64,000 nucleotides of DNA from Tetrapyrgos nigripes (taxonomy: Eukaryota; Basidiomycota; Agaricomycetes; Agaricales; Campanellaceae). The notes under the pieces are model-generated. The model ran no database searches and was not told the origin of the DNA. It saw only the letters and a list, made by a program, of their open reading frames with translations. The position numbers and the translations under genes were made by a program. Of the stretch, positions 56,539-64,000 are shown one piece after another; within the stretch, counting starts at the first letter, position 1, and each line of letters begins with the position of its first letter. Location of the stretch: the NCBI GenBank assembly GCA_013368315.1, contig JAACJM010000136.1, positions 152,859 through 216,858 on the forward strand, written 5' to 3'.

Positions 56539-56569
56539 CTGGCTACGCCTGCGTACAAGGCGTAGCCAG
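56539..56569. promoter_or_regulatory. Perfect hairpin of the subterminal motif upstream of the Tnp2 gene
   Basis: Arms CTGGCTACGCCT (56539-56550) and AGGCGTAGCCAG (56558-56569) around a 7-base loop, about 170 bases before the transposase ATG. The arms contain the GGCTACG core that is clustered at both element ends, so the same protein could bind here and regulate the transposase promoter. Confidence 0.65.
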
Positions 56570-56665
56570 AACATAGCTTGACGAACAAGTGAAATTACGC
56601 GTCCAAAATGGGTAACTTTAAACTCAGACCTGCGGCCTGCCAAATTTGCCAGCTATACACTTCAC

Positions 56666-57003
56666 CACTGAACTGCGAGCCAACGCCTGAAAACGGTGTC
56701 AAACTAAATACATATCGACATACTAGACACTATAGAGGCTACATGACAAGAGTATCATGGATCCATTTCATCTCCCCCGGTCTCTACAGAGTAAAGAAAA
56801 CATGAGTTCATACAAATAAAAACCTCAACTTCAACACTGAATTGCGAGCCAACACCTGAAAACGGTGTCAAACTAAGTACATATCGACATACTAGACACT
56901 ATAGAGGCTACATGACAAGAGTATCATGTATCCGTTTCATCTCCCCCGGTCACTACAGAGTAAAGAAAACACGAGTTCACACAAATAAAAACCTCAACTT
57001 CAA
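56666..57003. repeat. Two tandem 169-bp repeats
   Basis: The units 56666-56834 and 56835-57003 differ at only a few bases, and the first bases of a third unit start at 57004. Located between element gene 3 (stop at 57013) and the Tnp2 promoter hairpin. Each unit includes a small palindrome (ACACCTGAAAACGGTGT in unit 2). Confidence 0.88.
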
Positions 57004-57012
57004 CACTGAATT

Positions 57013-58046
57013 TTAGCAGGCATCCATGTCCATTCCCTCTTCTTCGGCCTCTCCACTTAAGTACTCTTCTCCTGAGGCACAGCTTTCATCAGTGGAAACC
57101 CTGGAAACTGAGCTTGCAGGGGAGTTGAAAAAATGAGCACGACGGGCATGTCTCTTGAAAGAGCTCTGGTTGGAGCGCAGATTTGTTGGAAAGGGGCGCT
57201 GAAGAGGGGTTGCGGTAGGGTGTTTAAATGGAATGGGACAGGGTAGCGGTTGCGCCAAAGCCTGTGCGCGATTGGAGTGCTTCTGCAGGGTGTCGGACAC
57301 GATCTGCAAACCCAGAACTGAGGACTGAGCCGAAACGGATAATAAAAGAAACGACTCACCGAATTAGCTTGCGCCCACAGAAGTAACGCATCCGAGAGAC
57401 CCTATATGAGCAGATTAATAATGAAAAGAGAATGACAATCTAGATACACACCTCTTCCCTGTTTTCGGGGCTCATTGCAAGACCTGCCAGGAAATCACAT
57501 ATCCCAAGACGAGGCTGTTTGAAATCCCTCGTCTCCCCAACATCCATAGCTCGACACCAGTCGGGAACATAAGGGTCCATCTTGACGTTGCTCGGATTTG
57601 GGTATGAAACGCGTTGCAGGATGGCAGGTGGGCTGCGTCGAATGTACCTGTCTGTTGCTTTCGATGGGATAGAGACTGTGAGATAGAGAATAAAACGGTC
57701 TTCTTCGTCATAGTCCAAGAAGGGGTCGTCGGGTTCACTGACTCGCAGGCGGCCCTAAAACAGGCCAAGTATATAAATAAGTTGAAAGAAGAACAATTAT
57801 CAGGGCACATACTGTTTTGAAGACCTTCTCTATGGTGCAATCCACTTGCTCGTCCTGACCTCGCGGCAAAGCCAGGCGTAAGTCGTTGTCTTTCCTCCAA
57901 TGGTGCACGTTGGCGTTGATCCAGTTATCTAATCTGGATGCTTGTTGACCCCTATACGCTAATTGGAGTCCTCCAAGACTGGTTTTGGCCACGCCAAAGG
58001 GGTTCCGCGGTCCATGAAGAGCTGGAGAAACGGGAGAAGACGGCAT
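57013..58046 (-). CDS. Element gene 3: unrecognised protein
   Basis: Start at 58046 (MPSSPVSPALHGPRNPFGVA). Exon 1 continues GGLQLAYRGQQASRLDNWIN, NVHHWRKDNDLRLALPRG and QVDCTIEKVFKT, and joins in phase to GRLRVSEPDDPFLDYDEED. Then come SIPSKATDRYIRRSPPAILQ, DPYVPDWCRAMDVGETRDF and DFLAGLAMSPENREE, a short exon (GLSDALLLWAQANS), and a basic/Pro-rich last exon (LRSNQSSFKRHARRAHFF) ending with an acidic Glu/Asp-rich tail and DMDAC, TAA at 57013. The product is about 290 residues. No domain is recognised. It reads away from the right subterminal cluster, which would be its promoter side. By position it could correspond to the second (TNPA-like, DNA-binding) protein of CACTA elements, but no sequence similarity supports that. 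Confidence 0.65.
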
Positions 58047-58089
58047 CAGCAATGGACTTCAAAGAAATCAAGACAAAAACTCGGCTCAC

Positions 58090-58375
58090 TATAAACGAGA
58101 AGGTCAACAAGTAGTCACAGCGTAGCAAGATGAGGCCAGAACGTAGTCAAATAGAGCTACAAGCACGGACACGAATGGAACAACCACCAGTAGACGGGAT
58201 GTGATCAAGACGCGGCTACTAGTCAGCTACGTCACACGAGAATTTGGCTACTGCGTTACTACAGATTGGATTTGGCTACGTCCTACATACACTCGCGCTA
58301 CATATATCTCGTTCTTATGTTATGACTACGCTGACTACACCTTGTCGTCAGGTCTTGCTACACCTTGACCATCCT
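58090..58375. promoter_or_regulatory. Right subterminal motif cluster
   Basis: About ten GCTAC, GGCTACG, CGTAGC or CGTAGT cores in mixed orientation, for example near 58121, 58142, 58215, 58226, 58247, 58274, 58298 and 58357. Mirrors the left cluster and lies directly upstream of element gene 3. Confidence 0.68.
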
Positions 58376-58380
58376 AGCCG

Positions 58381-58391
58381 GAAACGCAGTG
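58381..58391 (-). repeat. Right terminal inverted repeat, CACTA-like element
   Basis: GAAACGCAGTG, the reverse complement of the left end, followed by AGT at 58392-58394. Confidence 0.88.
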
Positions 58392-58819
58392 AGTGCAGAG
58401 ACACGGGAACGTATTCCATCAAGCTTCGGTAGTGGAAGCTGGGATGAATGACGAGGAAAGGCGTAGGGAGTTTTTGCAAATGCACGGTCAGTTGTATGTG
58501 TTGTAAGTTTGTATGCGTATGCACGACAAATATCTAGATCGTACTCCAAGTATCGCTACGAAAAGCATGAGAAAACGTTTCAACAGTCAAAGTAAAAGGT
58601 AGACGTACCTTCAGAAGCGTCACGCTCATAGTCTGCTCCAAACTGCTCCTCAGCGGAAAGGTTTCCTCGCTGTGTCTGGTACCTCCACATCAGTAAGTTC
58701 CGAAATTTATGGACGTATGGCCGCGTAGCAACCATACGCTCCATGCGACTCCATACCAAATTTGATAAGTCCGTCCCATACATCCGACTGACATGGCTAT
58801 GTGGGGCTATGGGCGGCAT
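58392..58819 (-). pseudogene. Host Tnp2-type transposase, 5' part
   Basis: The minus strand from about 58560 to the insertion point reads EYDLDICRAYAYKLTTHT, TDRAFAKTPYAFPRHSSQLP, then IRSRVSAL, which continues across the deleted element into SGVEPRISDCCPNSC at 49660. The pattern (AFxxxP-AFP-LP-x-IRSRVxxLSG-x-P) is the conserved stretch before the cysteine region of Tnp2 proteins. An upstream exon (58819-58610, MPPIAPHSHVSRMYGTDLSN, ending DYERDASEG) with a GTACGT donor is probably the first exon. However, its phase does not fit the only good acceptor (TTCGTAG near 58555), so either the intron is misjudged or the gene had already decayed. Confidence 0.75.
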
Positions 58820-58893
58820 GGACTAGTATGGATAGGACGACATATTAGAGTATTCTTTTGAGTATACACTCAGTCTTTAAGTTAGTTTATGAA

Positions 58894-61800
58894 TCAATCA
58901 AAAAGTATCTCATTTACATGATGGTCAGCGTACTTATTGACATAGAATGATTGATACAGGTCAAGCGATAACGTATGGGGGAGTTCGGGGTGGACTGGTG
59001 TGTATCCGTACACTGGGATGAGATGCACGCCTCGGACAATAGCGTCTACATGAATGACTGCGAGATGAGGATGACGGTGACGTGCATCCCTGAAAGCCGG
59101 TCTCACCACCCACATTCCAGTCCGTGGGTCTGGGGAGTGACCATGAGCATTAAACCAATGGACAAGGGCACAAGGATATGTCTTATCAGCCTCCTTGAAG
59201 GAGAAGAACAAGAGAACCCGAGCTACACTCATCCCACGGAAGCCACACCTCAACTCATTAATCGTCACCAGCACACAATCCCTTCGAGGAGAACCATGCC
59301 AATCAGGAGTAGAACGGATATGTTCGTGAGTCATTCCCCGAATTCCAGAGATATCACTCGGTGCGTAAAATGTAGAGACAGCAGAATGGAAAACATGGAC
59401 TCGGGATGAGATTGTTGGATATTCTTCGCTGGCTTCATCAATCTGGTCATGAAGAAATTGTTCTGTGAGGCGGAGAAGCTCAGGCTGTTCAACATGCTCT
59501 GCTAAATCTCGGAGATAGCGAGGATATCCTTTCTCTAGAGACAGTGACTTCAGCAAAGGAAAGTTAGATACTAAGAGAAATAACACACCTGCCGTCTTTG
59601 CCAACTGTACATCTGCCAAAACGAGCTCCCCATCAATTGCTCTAACGTCATCCTTTTCAATGTCAAACGGCTCGGGTACGTCTTTGTGGAGTGATAAAAG
59701 TAAGCCCTGATCCACCAAATCAGCTCGGAGAGCCATTAGTTTGTCGATCCGCTGATTCGTCAACAGCATCTGACTGAGTGCATTCCAGCGATTTGAACGA
59801 CGCCAAGGGCGCTTGACAGCGGTAATATGTCGTGACTCAGTAATGGTCGAGCACAGACCATTCGGAGCCCCAAAGTCTTTGATGAGGAGAGGGTAGTGGA
59901 TGATAGAATGAAGTCGAGGAAGGGAGAAGTGTTCTCGAACACCACTAGTGATATATATGTTGCGGAAGTGGTGAAAACGATTGAGGCACTCTTGTATGTC
60001 CTCTAGTGTAGATTCGTCAATGTCGGAACGGCGGGCGAGGTAACAGAAGTCCAGAAACGCAGTCAGACATTTTAACATGTCATCGGGAAGATATTCTGCA
60101 ACCACAGGTAGGAACACCTAGAAATTGGTCAGAGGGACAGCTAATAGGTTGAGCACTCAGACACACACCTTCATGAGTGCTTTTGAGTCATCGCCTGTCC
60201 ACTGCTTGAAACGACGACCTTGTGGGAACCGACGCAGACCTGGGAAAGTCGGAACTGCAGCCATGCTGGACTACAATTAGAGAAGGAATGAAATGCGTAG
60301 AACAAAATATTCTTACCGGTAGTCAATATCATCCATGATTTTGGCGGCCTCCTCCTGACCATGCTCTATCACAAGAAACTGAAAGGACCACTCCACAAGC
60401 ATGTCCTTGAAGCAGCCTTTGATGACTTGGTGTAGCAGGTCTGCAGATATCATCTCATGTATGTCGGCACGAGGAAACTGAGTAGTGAAAGGCTAGTAAA
60501 CAATTTGAGTAAACATTTGGTGAGGATACAGAAGACACACATACTTCAACACCTTGATCAATACCAAAGTTATCCCAGAGTATGTCACCCTTATCTGCGT
60601 ACTCTTCTAGAAGGACAGCGTCCAGGACTCGGCTGCGTCGTTCTGCAGGTTCATCTAAGTTGGAAGATGGAGCTTGACATCTAACTCAGAGCACCGGAGT
60701 CAAAAACTTGAAAGACGAAATGCAATAATACGCACCTTGCACAATATCCTTGGACAATTCCAGCAAGCAGAGCTTGTTCGGGATAGTCGGCTATAAATGC
60801 TCCAAGGTCATATATCACTCGACGAAAATACCCATCAGGACAGCGGCGGAGTATGGGAGTCATCATGGCTGGTCGGAGGGAGCCCAGAATAGCTGCAATT
60901 GACGAGTGGTAGAGCTGTTTCTTGAATAGACGGAAATCGGGATTATTGTCATACTTCCTGTCCGCTAGTTGAAGATTAGTTAGTTAAGGAAAAGAGGAAG
61001 ATGAGAAAACCACAATACCTTTGGGTATAGCGAGGAAAGCTATTGGAATAACTGAATTGCGGTGCCCACGTCGTGCTGAATTATGAAGGTTACCCAATGA
61101 GAGATAGAGGGGATGATATTCCACGTTGCCAGTAGCAACTGACACTGTGGTCTTATCGGCACCAAGAACGATGGGCGTATACATGGAACCATAAGTAGCG
61201 GGATCATCGGCATAAATCTGGGTCTATGAGGGAGTACATGTTAGCTTATGAAAGTCTATGAGAGAGAAAGCACATACCGCATGCCTCCAGGCATAGTTTG
61301 CTGACATAAAGTCGCTCCACCGACGCTTGCCTTCCCGATCCAGATGAACAAAGGGTGCGACATCAAACTCCTCCGCGAAATCGGGATTGGAAAGCATATT
61401 GGAAATGACGATGTCTGGATCCCGGTACCACACCTGGTACGATATCTTTTGCCATTGGGGAGTGTCGTTCGGGAGGTTGGGGTCCAACACGGTCTCGAAG
61501 CATTGCCAGGGTGTGTCATCAAGTCGGATTTCGTCAATAGCCGTATATAAGTCTTTGTGGTCAGTGAAGGGGCCATCTGCTCCATATTTGGCGGAACGAG
61601 CAGCCCACAGGTTCATCAACTCGTCGATATTACCACCAGACATCTGTACACTGCGAAAAAGGAAGTCGGCAATCTTGAAATCGTTCTCCCCACTAAAGGG
61701 AGCCCAAACGTTGTCTGCGGCATTGTGTCGAGGTGGTGGAGGTGTACCTGGAGGAAGTGGTGTACCGTTTTCATCACATCTTTCACCTGAAAAAACATGC

Positions 61801-62100
61801 AAGCTAGTGAGTAAACATATGAAACTATAATTGTGTATACTGACCTGTAAGGTACGGATGATAATTTCGAACTTCTCGAAGTGGCGGAGGCGAATTTCGG
61901 GGAGTGCCAGGACTGCTGGATGGCTCAAACGAAGGTGTAGGTGGTGTAGGTATTCGTGTTTGCTCAGTTAGAGGTGCCGACTGGGTAGACTGTGATGCAT
62001 GACAGTTGGGATGCTGCACGTGAACATGCCTTGTACGGTCTGAATAACGCTTGAATTTCCTGCTGCAACCCGGAAACTCGCAAAACACAAAGGAGGACAT
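58894..62100 (-). CDS. Plavaka-type transposase
   Basis: Transposase of the Plavaka group, a DNA transposon family described from basidiomycete genomes alongside the KDZ elements. Start at 62100. The N-terminus carries a C2H2-like finger (CEFPGCSRKFKRYSDRTRHV plus HVQH). Then come a Pro/Ser linker, WAPFSGENDFKIADFLFRS and FPMP-region equivalents near 61400 (WQKISYQVWYRDPDIVISNM). The catalytic part shows PIVLGADKTTVSVATGNVEY plus HPLYLSLGN, then ARRGHRNSVIPIAFLAIPKG, a CARC segment, and ADIHEMISADLLHQVIKGCF plus KDMLVEW (second acidic site). The large last exon (about 60117-58894) reads LPRLHSIIHYPLLIKDFGAP, then STITESRHITAVKRPWRRSN, and a C-terminal domain around HWFNAHGHSPDPRTGMWVV. The stop is at 58894. 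No break was seen. Exon joins in 60400-61300 are by eye. Confidence 0.87.
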
Positions 62101-62259
62101 AACGAATTAAGATTTGGGGGTGGATGGTTGGTAATGGTAGGAAATTTACTAGCGGTCGCGATGTGAACAAACAAGACCTTAGTAAAATTTGTTCCGAGTT
62201 TCCCCTGGTCTACTGCCACCTCATCCAATCAGCTCACTGTCCTGTCCTCTCTCATCATC
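62101..62259. promoter_or_regulatory. Probable bidirectional promoter
   Basis: Only 159 bases separate the divergent start codons of the Plavaka transposase (62100, -) and the plus-strand gene (62260). No clear TATA box was seen on either strand. Confidence 0.5.
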
Positions 62260-64000
62260 ATGCCCCCCAAGGAAAAGAAGACAGCGCCTCCAAAAGAGAA
62301 GTCTGAACCCAAGACTAAGAAAGCCAAACGACAACCGAAACCGGCACCTGCAAAAACCATGAGTACTCGTGGTAAGACAGTCGACATTGATGAAAGCTTA
62401 AAGAAGCGTACCATGGAAGAAATTCGTGCCAAGGCCACACAACAGAAGGAACAGAAGGAAGAGGAAAAGAGAGCGAAGGAGAGAGAGAAGGAGGCACAGG
62501 AGGCACAGCTCAAGGCTTCGAGTCTACGAGTTGCCCATGCCATGGATGCTCAAGCTGCTTTGGACAAGAACTTTGAGTCTCTCCGTCCTGACATTGATAC
62601 GGACACTGACTTACCTCCTCCGCCCAAGACTACTTTCCAAAACCCAGATGATGAGCTTGACTTTGATTCTGACGACGGTCTCCAGACCAATGGCTCAGAG
62701 CCTCCACCCGAGTCTACTGTTGGTACTGACTCGGATTTTGGTTTGGGAATGGATGTTGATGATGCCATGGACACCAACGACGACGAATGCAGCGATGCAA
62801 GCTATCAGCCTGAGCCTCAGGACAACGACTCGGTTGACGACGACTTTGGCCCACCGCCCGAAGACATTATGGCTATCTCGGACTCTGAGAAGGACGAAAA
62901 TTCGGATGACAACACCAAACATATGGAGCCAGGTATGGCCGAGTTGTGGAAGCAGTTCATGGCAGAACACCAGGCCAAAAAAGATAAAGAAGCGAGAGAC
63001 GAAAAGTTGGCGGTAGCAAGGGAACAGAGGAAGGAGAAGAAAAAGGTTAGACTTTCCTCACTCGCAGATTCATTCTAACCAGTAACTCACCAGGAGGACA
63101 AAAGTGCTGTCCGAAAACAAGTCAATGCTGCCCGTTCTACTCAATCCCAGCCCCTCGTTACTGCAGTACAAGATGCCCAACTGCGGAAAAGGCGTGAAGC
63201 GCCATCGGATGCTGAGCAAGAAAAGTATGTGTGCCATTTAAATGAGTATGTTTTTCAGACTGATAATACATTTACTTACAGCCCCAAGCGTCCAAAAGCA
63301 CCTCAGACACAGACTGGTCTTGTCCCAAACTGGAAGGCCAAGGTAAAGGCTGCCAATGTCACGAAACCAAAGGAATCGCCAGCTACTTCCGACGGTGATG
63401 CACCTGAAGCTGGAGAATTTGATGTCGACGAAAGTCCCGAGCTCCAGAGAGCGGCTAGGGCTGCTAAAGCGAAGCCAGCAAAGGTCGTCAACGTTGGTGG
63501 TGGTGGTAAAGTGAAGAAGGTAATGAATGGCTTCTTTTTTCATTCAAAGTCTGATGGAAGGTTCCCGCAGACTGTCAGTCTCGTGGCAGCAGATGTCCGT
63601 CAAATTGATATCAAAGAACGCCGCGGCGGTGCAACATCCAAGGTTTCCTCCCGTCGTACTACCTACAACCGCAACTCTATCCCTTTGCTGACCATTTCTC
63701 ACCGCGACATCTTCAACGCCAAAGTATTCGGTACCCTTCTCAAATGGGGTGGAACTCAACAATCTCAGTTCAGACTTTCTAGCCTCCCCGGCTTTGGGCC
63801 TACCATTCTCCAAGCTTGGAAGGATAACCTGGATGGCTTGGATGACTTACCCGCTCACTACCTTGACAGCACCGGCAAAGAAAAACCTCGTATCAATCAT
63901 CCCGCAATCATACCCTTTGTACTATTTCTTTTTATTTGAGAAAACCGAATGCTAATACACCTCTTTTTTCAGCTGACAACCAAGGTTAGGACATACAGAA
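62260..64000 (+). CDS. Probable Plavaka partner gene, runs off the right edge
   Basis: The ATG at 62260 (MPPKEKKTAPPKEKSEPKTK) opens a Lys/Ala/Pro-rich, strongly basic N-terminus, followed by a charged helix (EEIRAKATQQKEQKEEEKRA). A long acidic region (DDDFGPPPEDIMAISDSEKD) and a second charged helix (KDKEARDEKLAVAREQRKEK) come next. Exons 2 and 3 continue basic/Pro-rich (KRPKAPQTQTGLVPNWKAKV). A later exon is more globular: VSLVAADVRQIDIKERRGGA, then SIPLLTISHRDIFNAKVFGT and LPAHYLDSTGKEKPRINHPA. The last visible intron (GTACTA to TTTTCAG) is followed by LTTKVRTYR at the edge. No domain is recognised. Close divergent pairing with the transposase suggests it belongs to the same element; that is inference. 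Confidence 0.65.

Larger units (their letters stand above)
49661..58391. mobile_element. Complete CACTA-like transposon inserted in another transposase gene
   Basis: 8731 bp, bounded by 11-bp inverted repeats CACTGCGTTTC (49661-49671) and its complement (58381-58391), and by a 3-bp AGT duplication. Both are as expected for CACTA/EnSpm elements, here ending CACTG rather than CACTA. Removing the element with one AGT joins host codons to read VSALSGVEPRISDCC without a break, which confirms both ends. Subterminal clusters of GCTAC(G)/CGTAG motifs occupy about 280 bases inside each end. It carries three genes: a coiled-coil/acidic protein (50311-52407, +), a Tnp2 transposase (52466-56366, -) and an unknown protein (57013-58046, -). 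No disabling stop or frameshift was noticed, so it may be autonomous. Confidence 0.9.

Noticed and set aside
49661..58391. Interpretation of 47.1-58.8 kb as one element with tandem Tnp2 genes
   Set aside because: The inverted repeats, AGT duplication and restored host frame show two elements, one nested in the other.
57013..58819. Joining the exon at 58610-58819 to element gene 3 through a 580-base intron
   Set aside because: The splice phases fit, but the join would cross the element boundary at 58391. Gene 3 has its own ATG at 58046, and the conserved Tnp2 stretch at 58393-58560 belongs to the host gene.
46914..58893. Outer termini of the host Tnp2 element (CACTGTGGGG near 46914)
   Set aside because: No inverted partner was found on the right side before the Plavaka gene, so the end could not be supported.
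62315..62970. Alternative frames on both strands over the gene starting at 62260
   Set aside because: Arg/Ser-rich shadows of a charged low-complexity coding region.
1..64000. CRISPR arrays, bacterial operons, rRNA or tRNA genes
   Set aside because: No regular spacer repeats, no ribosome-binding-site-led gene strings and no tRNA-like cloverleaf were recognised. All confident genes have spliceosomal introns.

Overview
This window looks like nuclear DNA of a mushroom-forming basidiomycete (Agaricomycetes). Genes are dense and split by many 45-80 nt GT-AG introns. The products fit that group: a tyrosinase, an oligopeptide transporter, a hybrid-type heme peroxidase, HsbA-like small secreted proteins, an aryl-alcohol type aldo/keto reductase and a 2OG-Fe(II) oxygenase. 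The transposon families (pogo, CACTA/Tnp2, Plavaka) are also ones that are abundant in Agaricomycetes. No rRNA, tRNA, organellar or bacterial operon features were recognised. The species cannot be named from the sequence.

Layout. From 1 to 23.5 kb is mostly ordinary gene space: an unrecognised 5' gene end (1-385, -), tyrosinase (1242-2842, -), a single-pass membrane protein (to 4975, +), an OPT transporter (5192-8856, -), a DUF262/GmrSD-like protein with a long disordered tail (11203-15488, -), a heme peroxidase (16344-18376, -), a second single-pass membrane protein (18858-21284, -) and an intact HsbA-like secreted protein (22711-23481, +). From 23.9 to 37 kb is accessory DNA: a complete pogo-like element with matching inverted repeats and TA duplications (23947-27592), whose transposase has two in-frame stops and which carries a second spliced gene on the opposite strand; two decayed HsbA copies; a MITE; and a gene-poor, strand-skewed repeat tract. 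From 37.7 to 46.3 kb gene space returns: 2OG-Fe(II) oxygenase, aldo/keto reductase, and the mitochondrial protease OMA1, whose zinc-binding motif lies on a 15-nt microexon.

From about 46.5 kb to the right edge is a transposon nest. A Tnp2-type transposase gene (47146-49660 plus 58392-58819, -) is split in its coding sequence by a complete 8731-bp CACTA-like element (49661-58391). The element has 11-bp inverted repeats beginning CACTGCG, an AGT target duplication, and subterminal clusters of GCTAC(G)-type motifs at both ends. Removing the element with one AGT copy restores the host reading frame across the junction. The element carries three genes: a coiled-coil/acidic protein (+), its own divergent Tnp2 transposase (-) and a third unrecognised protein (-). 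Between its last two genes, upstream of the transposase, is a perfect hairpin of the same GGCTACG motif. Next to the nest lie a Plavaka-type transposase (58894-62100, -) and a divergently transcribed probable partner gene (62260 to the edge, +).

The nested CACTA element, with its predicted terminal and promoter binding sites and extra genes, is the most system-like structure here; the two-gene pogo element is second. Exon boundaries were placed by eye from splice consensus and frame continuity, so ends are approximate unless a codon is discussed.
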